DNA of 8,997 bases, taken from the NCBI GenBank assembly GCA_946540705.1, contig CAMNJD010000462.1, positions 1-8,997 on the forward strand, read 5' to 3'. The translations under genes were made by a program, and so were the position numbers. Positions 1 to 6,376 of the stretch are shown here, piece after piece. Positions within the stretch are counted from its first letter, which is position 1. The number at the start of each line of letters is the position of its first letter. Source of the stretch: an uncultured Ruminococcus sp. (GTDB lineage Bacteria > Bacillota > Clostridia > Oscillospirales > Ruminococcaceae). Under the pieces are notes generated by a model. The model worked only from the letters and a program-made list of their open reading frames with translations, was not told where the DNA came from and did not search any database.

Positions 1-49
1 GGAAAATATGCAAGTAGATTGCGTGCCAAGCCGTCAGGCGGGATTTAAT

Positions 50-75
50 CAGTACTTCCCTAGTATCCCATACTG
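50..75. repeat. Short nested inverted repeats upstream of the sigma gene
   Basis: Two small inverted repeats share this stretch. AGTAT (62-66) faces ATACT (70-74) across a CCC loop, and the outer CAGTA (50-54) faces TACTG (71-75). They lie about 15-40 bases before the sigma ribosome site, where an operator or leader hairpin could sit. The arms are only five bases each, so chance is a real alternative. I see no convincing -35/-10 pair in bases 1-103. A weak ECF-like pair (GGAAAA at 1-6 and CGTG at 22-25) is not strong enough to call as a promoter. Confidence 0.25.
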
Positions 76-88
76 TTTTCAGAAAGCG

Positions 89-95
89 AGGTGAG
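89..95 (+). promoter_or_regulatory. Ribosome binding site of the sigma factor gene
   Basis: AGGTGAG lies eight bases before the ATG at 104. It supports that ATG as the true start of the sigma gene. Confidence 0.7.
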
Positions 96-103
96 CTTCC
101 TCC

Positions 104-574
104 ATGACACAGCAGCAAATGGAACAAATTTACGACGAATATCATCTGTCTGTATTCCGGCTGGCCTTTGCCTATTGCAAAAACCGCGCCGATGCTGAGG
201 ATATCACCTCCGATGTGTTCCTCAAACGCTTTGAGAAAGCCCCTGTGTTCAGTGACAAGCGCCACGAAACCGCATGGATGATGCGCGTCACGGTCAATCG
301 CGCAAAAGACCTGCTGCGCTCCTTCCGCTATCGCTTCAGCGTCCCGCTTGATGAGGCGGACCTGACTTACGAATCGCCGGAGGAAAGCAGCGTCTATCAC
401 GCCGTCATGGAACTGCCCGCGAAATACCGCGCCGTGATCCATCTGTATTACTTCGAGGGCTATTCGGTCGCGGAAATCGCCGATATGACCGGAAAAAGCC
501 GGACAGCCGTGCAGACACAGCTCTACCGCGCAAGGAACATGCTGAAAGGTGAACTGGGAGAGGAGTTGAGTTGA
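104..574 (+). CDS. ECF-type (group 4) sigma-70 family RNA polymerase sigma factor
   Basis: This is a 156-residue alternative sigma factor that would direct RNA polymerase to a small set of promoters. Residues about 8-75 form the sigma region 2 domain: DAEDITSDVFL (30-40) is the typical core-binding/-10 signature, and the following segment with AWMMRVTVNRAKDLL is region 2.4-like. Residues about 96-148 form region 4, with the helix-turn-helix at SVAEIADMTGKSRTAVQTQL (121-140) for -35 recognition. There is no region 1.1 or 3, and the length is normal for ECF factors. The ATG at 104 has a good ribosome site eight bases upstream. The next gene starts one base after this stop, so the two are co-transcribed and probably translationally linked. 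That pairing suggests the downstream membrane protein controls it. The ECF subgroup and signal cannot be told from the sequence. The family call is secure; target promoters are unknown. Confidence 0.95.
   Translation: MTQQQMEQIYDEYHLSVFRLAFAYCKNRADAEDITSDVFLKRFEKAPVFSDKRHETAWMMRVTVNRAKDLLRSFRYRFSVPLDEADLTYESPEESSVYHAVMELPAKYRAVIHLYYFEGYSVAEIADMTGKSRTAVQTQLYRARNMLKGELGEELS
561..565 (+). promoter_or_regulatory. Ribosome binding site of the sigma partner gene, inside the sigma gene
   Basis: AGGAG, within the run GGGAGAGGAG (556-565), lies ten bases before the ATG at 576 and inside the last codons of the sigma gene. It supports the start at 576 and allows independent as well as coupled translation. 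Confidence 0.65.
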
Positions 575-575
575 G

Positions 576-2774
576 ATGAAAATTCAGGATTACAGCAGAG
601 TAACGGAACGGCTGAAGCCCGACCCGGCTCTGAAGGAGGCAATTATGCAGAAAGCGGCACAGCGGCCGGCAGCGTCCGGCAGCAAAGCAGAGAAACAGAA
701 ATCACAGAAGATTCAGCGGCATATCAACGGCAAGGCAATCGCCGGCGCGGGCATCGCGGCGGCACTGGTTGCGGGCAATGCCGCACTGTTCGCAAATCTT
801 CTGCATGACAAAAGCACCCCGCAGACACCCGCTGTCAGTGAGATTCAGGAGGTCACGCCGGGCACGGCGCATTATGCGCAGTGCATGCAGGATTACTACG
901 CATACAAAACCGGCGTTCCCTGCACCTACGATTTTACCGGCATGGGAATGGATCTCGACTATGTATGGGACTGCGCCGACTACCGGATCACGCTGCACGC
1001 CGCGGCAGGCGATGCGTTCCAGATGCACTTTTTCTATGATGTCATCCCGCTGAAGGGGCAGAAATATGCGGATGCTGAAACCTATGCAAACTGGATAGAC
1101 CGAATGAACTATCAGGACTGGCCCTGTGTGCAGACACTTTATTCCATGCACGAAGAAAACGGATCCCCGCTTTACGGTTCAACCGGCAGCGACCCCGGTA
1201 CTGCGTATGCCGTCACAAATGACGGGGAGAACGGCGGCGAGGTCTGGCATATGCACGCTGTGGTGTATGACACAAGCGGCTTTGGATTTGAGCCGGTCGG
1301 CTTCTATGTGCAGGTGAACGAGCGAAGACCCGATGCGAAGAACGGCTGGATGTGGGAATGTGCAGGCACTGACACACAAGACCCGGACACAAACGAGCTG
1401 AATTTTCTTCAGTTCGATTTCATTCAGAAGCCGGAGTGGTTTGATGCCTGCTTCCCGCCCGAAACCGGTCTGTCCGCATACACGCACATTGCTGTCACAC
1501 CGCTGACGGTCATGCTGAAGGATGACTTCGCAGACACCTTCCCCTACAAAAAATATCAGGAGGAAGCGGGCAAAACGACCGGCACAAATATTGAGATGAA
1601 TCATCCGGAGGAGCTCCCGGCGGTGTGCGTATTGGAAACCGCTGACGGCAAGATCGCTGAGATGCCGCTGGAATCCCCGACGAAATACACCGTAAATCTG
1701 TACCCCGAAACAGAGGTCACCGCATCCACATGGTATTACCCGCTCGGCACGCCGGTCAACCCGCTCAGATGCTTTGCAATCGTGCTGGAAAATACGCAGA
1801 TCCCGCTGTATATTGAAGGTGTAGCTGACCCGCAGACGGCGGAAACCGTCCCCGAAAGCACAGAGGGCACAGAGAGCACCGGAAATTATGCCGCACTGAT
1901 GCAGGACTATTTCGGCGGCGGCCTCGATTACAGCGACTTTGGACAGGACTGCGATCTCAGATGGGAAACCGATGATGCCGCATTCACTCTGACCGCGATC
2001 GGCGGCGACGCCTATCATCTGTACTATTTCTTCGATACTGTGATTCCCGCTGAGGCAGATGCGTCCGATTACAGCCTGTCCCTGCTGCCGGTCATGCAGA
2101 ATCAGATTCTCGGCCTTCAGACCGAGGAGCTGCATGCCGAACTGACGGGGCAGGACAAGGCAGAGGACGGCAGACAGATCTGCCACTGGGTCAGCTCGGT
2201 CAACTATGCGCACGGCAAACAGTTCTTCTCGCTGGATTTTCTCAGTTATGCGCTCCGGGCGCTCCCGATGCAGAAGAATCCGTACAGCGGGCAGATGATG
2301 CCGGCGGGCGAAGCACAGATGCTCACCGCCGATTTTCTGAAGGGCGGCGCCGGCTCCTGCACGTATTTGCAGCCCGATACCGTGATTTCTTATAACGGCA
2401 GAGATTACGCTGCTGTTTATGTTTCGCCGTTCGGTCTGCGCCTCACGGAAGGATTGTCCGGCAAAGCGGTTGACGGGGAGCATGAATTGCCGCTGGTAAA
2501 ATGCACCGGACAAAAGGAATTCTATGCCGCCTACGCGGCAGACAACTCCAGCGCTGCGGAATTCCAAACATTGGAGGTCGATTCTGTCTGCGAGCTGGTC
2601 TTCAGCGGCGAGGGCTGGGACGACTTTATCACGGTCGATGTCGAATTCCGGCACCCTGTGGATCTGCGGAAAGCGTGGCTGCTCAAGATCGCCGGAACCG
2701 TCATCGGCGGGTATCCGATTCAGTTCCCCGATAACGGTTCGGATCCGGCAAAGGAAGCCGCAGAAAGTAATTAA
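576..2774 (+). CDS. One-pass membrane protein with duplicated outer module, putative sigma regulator
   Basis: This 732-residue protein has no family name I can give with confidence. Seen directly: a basic/polar N-terminal part of about 50 residues, one membrane segment at about 53-76 (AIAGAGIAAALVAGNAALFA), then about 650 residues that should lie outside the cell. The outer part contains two related modules. Module 1 (about 99-415) opens with HYAQCMQDYY and module 2 (about 437-712) with NYAALMQDYF. Each then has a Trp-containing strand, a GDA(F/Y) aromatic block ending in VIP, and near its end a matching TPVNPLRCFAIVLENTQI / HPVDLRKAWLLKIAGTVI segment. A Thr/Ser/Glu/Pro-rich linker (416-436) joins them. 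Thirteen cysteines lie outside (eight in module 1, five in module 2), so disulfides are possible. Being one base behind an ECF sigma gene, it is inferred to be an anti-sigma-like sensor. The cytoplasmic tail has no Cys and no HxxxCxxC zinc anti-sigma motif. It could instead be a surface protein that is a target of the sigma factor. Confidence 0.8.
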   Translation: MKIQDYSRVTERLKPDPALKEAIMQKAAQRPAASGSKAEKQKSQKIQRHINGKAIAGAGIAAALVAGNAALFANLLHDKSTPQTPAVSEIQEVTPGTAHYAQCMQDYYAYKTGVPCTYDFTGMGMDLDYVWDCADYRITLHAAAGDAFQMHFFYDVIPLKGQKYADAETYANWIDRMNYQDWPCVQTLYSMHEENGSPLYGSTGSDPGTAYAVTNDGENGGEVWHMHAVVYDTSGFGFEPVGFYVQVNERRPDAKNGWMWECAGTDTQDPDTNELNFLQFDFIQKPEWFDACFPPETGLSAYTHIAVTPLTVMLKDDFADTFPYKKYQEEAGKTTGTNIEMNHPEELPAVCVLETADGKIAEMPLESPTKYTVNLYPETEVTASTWYYPLGTPVNPLRCFAIVLENTQIPLYIEGVADPQTAETVPESTEGTESTGNYAALMQDYFGGGLDYSDFGQDCDLRWETDDAAFTLTAIGGDAYHLYYFFDTVIPAEADASDYSLSLLPVMQNQILGLQTEELHAELTGQDKAEDGRQICHWVSSVNYAHGKQFFSLDFLSYALRALPMQKNPYSGQMMPAGEAQMLTADFLKGGAGSCTYLQPDTVISYNGRDYAAVYVSPFGLRLTEGLSGKAVDGEHELPLVKCTGQKEFYAAYAADNSSAAEFQTLEVDSVCELVFSGEGWDDFITVDVEFRHPVDLRKAWLLKIAGTVIGGYPIQFPDNGSDPAKEAAESN

Positions 2775-2782
2775 TACAAAAG

Positions 2783-2823
2783 CCCCGAAGCGATCTGTCC
2801 GATCACTTCGGGGCAGCTTTTTT
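2783..2823. terminator. Rho-independent terminator, probably bidirectional, between convergent units
   Basis: CCCCGAAG (2783-2790) pairs perfectly with CTTCGGGG (2806-2813). After one mismatch, GATC (2792-2795) pairs with GATC (2801-2804) around a five-base loop TGTCC. Six T residues follow at 2818-2823 on the plus strand, after a short CAGC spacer. The hairpin begins eight bases after the stop of the sigma partner gene. Read on the minus strand it begins 14 bases after the proA stop and is followed by a shorter T4 run, so it should also end the proBA operon, though perhaps less efficiently. Confidence 0.85.
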
Positions 2824-2827
2824 GGAT

Positions 2828-4081
2828 TCAGCGAATCTGTCCTTCGCCGTTGATGAGATATTTCACGGTCGTCAGCTCGTCAAGTCCCATCGGGCCGCGG
2901 GCATGCAGCTTCTGCGTCGAAATGCCGATCTCCGCACCGAAGCCGAATTCTCCGCCGTCCGTGAAGCGCGTGGAGGCGTTCACATAAACCGCCGCAGCAT
3001 CGACCCCGCGCTGGAATTTCTCGGCATTTTCCAGCGATTTCGTCACGATGCACTCGCTGTGATTCGTGCCGTATTTCGCGATATGCGCCATCGCCTCGTC
3101 CACATCCGCGACGATCTTCACCGCAAGCTGATAGTCCAGATATTCCAGTGCATAGTCGTCCTCGTTCGCCGGCAGCACGCATTCGCCGAGCACCTGCTTT
3201 GCCGCGTCATCGCCGTGCAGCGTGACGCTGTGCTCGTCGAGCTTCGCTTTCATCATCGGCAGGAATTTCTCCGCGACTGCACGGTGGATCAGCACCGTTT
3301 CGACCGCGTTGCACACGGACGGACGCTGCGTCTTGCCGTTGTTGATGATATTCACCGCCATTTCAAGATCCGCAGATTCATCCACAAAGACATGGCAGTT
3401 GCCGACGCCGGTCTTGATGACCGGAACCGTTGCATTCTCCGCAACCGCATTGATGAGCCCTGCGCCGCCGCGGGGAATCAGCACATCGAGATACTCCGAG
3501 AGCTTCATGAGCTGATTCGAGGATTCTCTGGTCGTATCCGGCACAAGCTGAATGATATCAGCGGGCAGCCCCGCAGAGGCCGCTGCATCGCGCATAATAT
3601 TCGTCAGGCAGGTGTTCGAGGAGAACGCCTCCTTGCCGCCGCGCAGAATCACGCAGTTGCCCGCCTTCATGCAGAGCGTCGCCGCATCGACCGTGACATT
3701 CGGGCGGCTCTCGAAGATAATGCCGATGACGCCGAGCGGCACGCGCGTTTTCTGAATGCGCAGACCGTTCGGGCGCACGACGCCGTAATCGACCTTGCCG
3801 ATGACCTCCTCAAGCTGGATCAGCTTGCGCACGCCGTCTGCAATGCCTGCAATGCGTGCCGGTGTCAGCAGCAGTCTGTCCTGCATCGCCTGCGACATAT
3901 TGTTTTTGACCGCGTTGTCAAGGTCTATTTTGTTCGCCGCGATGATCTCGTCCGTGCGGCTGACCAGTGCATCCGCAATCGCAGCCAATGCGTCATTTTT
4001 CTGCTTCGGTGAAGCTGCCGCGAGAATGCCGGAGACTGCCTTGGCTCTCGCGCCCAGCTCCCTGACGGTCAACTGTTCCAT
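2828..4081 (-). CDS. proA: Gamma-glutamyl phosphate reductase (ProA)
   Basis: This enzyme performs the second step of proline synthesis in the cytoplasm: NADPH-dependent reduction of glutamyl-5-phosphate to glutamate-5-semialdehyde, which cyclises to pyrroline-5-carboxylate. The 417-residue length matches the family. Visible signatures are PLGVIGIIFESRPNVTVDAA (115-134), the glycine-rich GNCVILRGGKEA (141-152), the catalytic cysteine Cys257 in KTQRPSVCNAVET (250-262), and the C-terminal FGFGAEIGISTQKLHARGPMG block (379-399). It is an aldehyde dehydrogenase-fold protein. The ATG at 4081 has AGGAGG eight bases upstream (4090-4095), which fixes the start. It is the last gene of the operon: proB lies two genes upstream with a small membrane protein between them, and the shared terminator follows the stop. 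The protein looks intact. No proC is in the window. Confidence 0.97.
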   Translation of the reverse strand: MEQLTVRELGARAKAVSGILAAASPKQKNDALAAIADALVSRTDEIIAANKIDLDNAVKNNMSQAMQDRLLLTPARIAGIADGVRKLIQLEEVIGKVDYGVVRPNGLRIQKTRVPLGVIGIIFESRPNVTVDAATLCMKAGNCVILRGGKEAFSSNTCLTNIMRDAAASAGLPADIIQLVPDTTRESSNQLMKLSEYLDVLIPRGGAGLINAVAENATVPVIKTGVGNCHVFVDESADLEMAVNIINNGKTQRPSVCNAVETVLIHRAVAEKFLPMMKAKLDEHSVTLHGDDAAKQVLGECVLPANEDDYALEYLDYQLAVKIVADVDEAMAHIAKYGTNHSECIVTKSLENAEKFQRGVDAAAVYVNASTRFTDGGEFGFGAEIGISTQKLHARGPMGLDELTTVKYLINGEGQIR

Positions 4082-4089
4082 GATTCATT

Positions 4090-4095
4090 CCTCCT
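4090..4095 (-). promoter_or_regulatory. Strong ribosome binding site of proA
   Basis: AGGAGG on the minus strand, eight bases before the proA ATG, sits in the 28-base gap after the small membrane protein gene. This is one of the best ribosome sites in the operon and contrasts with the missing site of the preceding gene. Confidence 0.75.
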
Positions 4096-4109
4096 CGCCC
4101 GGCTCCCGC

Positions 4110-4553
4110 TCAGCAGCGATGATCAAGAACCGGTATGTTATATTTCGCTGCCCATTTCAGCAGCCGTTCCGCATTGGGATATGTTACCGAAAGCCGCAGC
4201 AGCACGCTGTCTCCTGCGTAAAGTGCGATATCGCCGGCTCGGTCGATCATGATGCGGTCCAGTTCCGTAAAATCGAATGCACGGTTCTGATAGGTCAGAC
4301 GATGACCGTTCACTTCCGCTGTTCTCAGGACAGCACGCCGCGAAATGTACATCAGAACCGGCAGCATCAGAAGCAGACAGAGCAGCCGCGGCTGAAGCGG
4401 AAAGCCTCTCAGCTTCGATGCCAGAAACAATGCTGCCGTCAGCGCTGTATTGATCCGCAGCATATTGCGCAGGCGTTTTTTTGTGAAGACAATTCCTTTG
4501 CCGGAAAGCGGACTGCTCCCGGCGCGAAACACAAAATGCTCGCTGCTGTCCAT
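4110..4553 (-). CDS. Unrecognised 147-residue membrane protein with possible PH-like C-terminal domain
   Basis: I do not recognise a named family. The protein has a polar N-terminus with clustered basic residues at about 25-34 (KKRLRN), two probable membrane segments at about 31-47 and 55-70 separated by a short Lys/Arg/Pro turn, and a soluble tail of about 75 residues. The tail alternates short strands (VNGHRLTYQN, AFDFTELDRIMID, DIALYAGDSVLLRLSV) and ends in a helix, PNAERLLKWAAKYNI. That arrangement resembles the small bacterial PH-like domains found behind two membrane helices in many Firmicutes, but this is a resemblance, not a proven match. The ATG shares its A with the proB TAA stop (TAATG), and no Shine-Dalgarno sequence precedes it, so translation probably depends on ribosomes finishing proB. 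It lies between two proline genes, yet nothing in the sequence ties it to proline. A membrane role in osmotic or envelope sensing would be speculation. Confidence 0.8.
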   Translation of the reverse strand: MDSSEHFVFRAGSSPLSGKGIVFTKKRLRNMLRINTALTAALFLASKLRGFPLQPRLLCLLLMLPVLMYISRRAVLRTAEVNGHRLTYQNRAFDFTELDRIMIDRAGDIALYAGDSVLLRLSVTYPNAERLLKWAAKYNIPVLDHRC

Positions 4554-5371
4554 TACTGTGCAACAAAGCGCGTACCGACGGCTTTGTCCTCCAGCAGCAG
4601 ATCATACAGCCGCTCCGGTTTTTCGCCGTTCATGATGACCATGTCAATGCCGGCTGCGACCGCCATTTTTGCCGCGCTGATCTTCGTTGCCATGCCGCCG
4701 CGGGCATTCGGTGTGCCCGCGCCGCCCGCAATGCTCTCGATAAAGCCGTCGATCTCATGCACGACCGGAATCAGCTCCGCATTCGCGTCCTTGTGCGGGT
4801 CTGCGGAATACAGCCCGTCAATGTCGCTCATCAGCACCAGCGTGTCGGCATGCACCAGTCCCGCGACGATCGCCGCAAGGGAATCGTTCTCACCGATCTC
4901 CAGCTCCAGCTCGTCGATCGCGACTGTATCATTTTCGTTGACGATCGGAATGACGCCCATCTCCAGCAGCCGCTCCATGCAGTTGCCGGCATTCTCGCCT
5001 CCGTTGGAATTGAGGATCGCCTTTGTCAGAAGAACCTGCGCGACATTCACGCTGTAGTTTGCGAACTGCCGGTCATAGAGATACATCAGCTCGCACTGTC
5101 CCACAGCGGCACAGGCCTGCTTTGAGGGAGTGTCCGTCGGGCGCTCCCGCAGCCCGAGCTGTCCCACGCCAAGCCCCACCGCACCCGATGAGACAAGAAT
5201 GAGCTGCCTGCCCGCGTTGCTCAGGTCGGCGAGCACGCGAACCAGATTGTGAAACCGCCGCAGATTCATCCTGCCTGTGCGGTGTGTCAGCGTTGAGGTT
5301 CCGACCTTGATGACGATGCGCCGGCTCCCGGAGAGCCTGCGCAGAGTTGTTTCAGTTTCCAAATTCTGCAC
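4553..5371 (-). CDS. proB: Glutamate 5-kinase (ProB), short form without PUA domain
   Basis: It phosphorylates glutamate with ATP to glutamyl-5-phosphate, the first and usually feedback-inhibited step of proline synthesis. Numbered from the GTG at 5371 (272 residues), the amino-acid kinase domain fills the protein: IVIKVGTSTLT (19-29), LVSSGAVGLG (59-68), the substrate loop IPIVNENDTVA (141-151), GENDSLAAIVAGL (160-172), MSDIDGLYSADP (181-192) and RGGMATKISAAK (224-235). The protein stops at the end of this domain. The E. coli enzyme has about 100 more residues forming a PUA domain, which is absent here, as in many Gram-positive enzymes. The start is uncertain. The GTG at 5371 directly abuts the only ribosome-like AAGGAA (5372-5377), whereas the in-frame TTG at 5362 lies nine bases from it and is the likelier start, giving 269 residues. 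The stop overlaps the next gene's ATG, and the ROK kinase ends 11 bases upstream. Confidence 0.95.
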   Translation of the reverse strand: MQNLETETTLRRLSGSRRIVIKVGTSTLTHRTGRMNLRRFHNLVRVLADLSNAGRQLILVSSGAVGLGVGQLGLRERPTDTPSKQACAAVGQCELMYLYDRQFANYSVNVAQVLLTKAILNSNGGENAGNCMERLLEMGVIPIVNENDTVAIDELELEIGENDSLAAIVAGLVHADTLVLMSDIDGLYSADPHKDANAELIPVVHEIDGFIESIAGGAGTPNARGGMATKISAAKMAVAAGIDMVIMNGEKPERLYDLLLEDKAVGTRFVAQ

Positions 5372-5377
5372 TTCCTT
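5372..5377 (-). promoter_or_regulatory. Ribosome binding site that argues for a TTG start of proB
   Basis: AAGGAA (minus strand) is the only purine-rich site between the ROK kinase stop and proB. It leaves zero bases before the GTG at 5371 but nine before the TTG at 5362-5360, so the TTG is the better placed start. Confidence 0.55.
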
Positions 5378-5382
5378 GTGGT

Positions 5383-6336
5383 TTACAGTGCTTTGCCGAG
5401 GAAGGCTGCACCGATGATGCCTGCATCATTGCCGAGCTCCGCGATCACGATTTTCGTGTTCTTCTCGGAATTTCTCGTGTAGACCTCTTTTGCGACCAGC
5501 TCCCTGACCGGCAGCAGCAGCGCATCGCCCTCATTGCAGACGCCGCCGCCGATGCACAGCACATCCGGCTGGAAAATATTGATCGTGTTTGTGATGCCCG
5601 CTGCAAGCGCCCTGATGTAGAAATCGACGACATCCTTCGCGGTCTTGTCGCCCTTTCGCATGCAGTCAAACGCTGTGCGCGCAGAGACCTTGCCGTGCTC
5701 CGCTGCCATTTTGCACATTGCGCTCTCGGGATGTTCGTCCATCGCCTCCTGTGTCATGCGGATGAGGCCGGTCGCGGAGGAATACACCTCAAAGCAGCCC
5801 CGTCTGCCGCAGGTACACTTCGGGCCGTCCATATTCAGGGTCGTGTGGCCGATCTCCGCACCGGCGAAGTTCGAGCCGGCATAGATCTTGCCGTCGATGA
5901 CGATGCCGCCGCCGACGCCCGTACCGAGCGTAATGCAGACTGCGTTGGTCGCGCCCTTCGCTGCACCCGCGACATATTCGCCGTAGGCTGCCGCATTTGC
6001 ATCGTTCTCGACAAAAGCCGGTCTGCCGGTCGCCTCAGAGATCCACTTCACCATCGGGACATCGTGGAAATCGAGGTTGTTGGAATACTCGATGATGCCG
6101 GTCGCGGAATTCGCGATGCCCGGTGTGCCGATGCCGATCCACTCGACCTGCTCCGGCGTCAGGCCGCCCTCCCTGATCGCGTCCAGCGCGCAGGCTGCCA
6201 TATCCGCCGCGATCTCCTCTGCCGGGCGCGGGCGGTTGGTCTTGCGCGAGACTTTTTTCAGGATCTGATAGTTTTCATCGACCAGTCCTGCGACAATGTT
6301 CGTACCGCCAAGGTCGATTCCGATATAGTATTTCAT
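5383..6336 (-). CDS. ROK-family glucokinase
   Basis: A 317-residue cytoplasmic sugar kinase that most likely turns glucose plus ATP into glucose-6-phosphate. Visible ROK features in order: the phosphate-binding DLGGTN (8-13), GIGTPG (68-73), the catalytic aspartate Asp112 in FVENDANAAAYGE (108-120), LGTGVGGG (137-144), the sugar-binding EIGH (161-164) whose His164 is also a zinc ligand, and the zinc cluster CTCGRRGCFE (174-183). A second glycine-rich CIGGGV (261-266) completes the ATP site. There is no N-terminal helix-turn-helix, so it is a kinase and not a ROK repressor. Start: GGAGG lies six bases before the ATG. It sits 40 bases after manA, so both would deliver hexose phosphates to glycolysis. 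Activity on mannose, N-acetylglucosamine or another sugar cannot be excluded from sequence; glucokinase (glcK-like) is the family default. Confidence 0.93.
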   Translation of the reverse strand: MKYYIGIDLGGTNIVAGLVDENYQILKKVSRKTNRPRPAEEIAADMAACALDAIREGGLTPEQVEWIGIGTPGIANSATGIIEYSNNLDFHDVPMVKWISEATGRPAFVENDANAAAYGEYVAGAAKGATNAVCITLGTGVGGGIVIDGKIYAGSNFAGAEIGHTTLNMDGPKCTCGRRGCFEVYSSATGLIRMTQEAMDEHPESAMCKMAAEHGKVSARTAFDCMRKGDKTAKDVVDFYIRALAAGITNTINIFQPDVLCIGGGVCNEGDALLLPVRELVAKEVYTRNSEKNTKIVIAELGNDAGIIGAAFLGKAL

Positions 6337-6376
6337 AGGTTTCCTCCATTATTTTTCACACCGTTGGGTGTATGAT

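Noticed and set aside
1179..2654. 491-codon minus-strand open frame opposite the sigma partner gene
   Set aside because: The plus-strand frame has a ribosome site, a membrane segment, coherent internal repeats and a terminator. The minus frame has none of these and a Cys/Arg-rich composition.
2822..4012. Long open frame on the plus strand opposite proA
   Set aside because: Its product is Arg/His/Asp-rich with no recognisable domain, and it lies wholly opposite a clear ProA. It is a by-product of GC-biased third codon positions.
4138..4605. Alternative minus-strand frame overlapping the small membrane protein
   Set aside because: Its Ser/Ala/Arg-rich product lacks a ribosome site and runs into the end of proB. 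The 4110-4553 frame has membrane segments and a coupled start.
3795..5057. Long plus-strand open frame across proA, the small membrane gene and proB
   Set aside because: The product is Ser/Ala/Arg-rich and low-complexity, has no ribosome site, and is antisense to three well-supported genes.
4553..5371. proB as a truncated pseudogene because it is about 100 residues shorter than the E. coli enzyme
   Set aside because: All kinase motifs are present. Only the PUA domain is missing, which is normal in many Gram-positive glutamate 5-kinases.
6358..6371. ACACC/GGTGT inverted repeat between manA and the ROK kinase
   Set aside because: It is only five base pairs, with no T-tract after it on the minus strand. 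It is too weak to call a terminator or operator.
5347..6375. Long plus-strand open frame opposite the ROK kinase
   Set aside because: It has unnatural composition (many Arg, Asp, His and Cys) and is antisense to an unmistakable ROK kinase.
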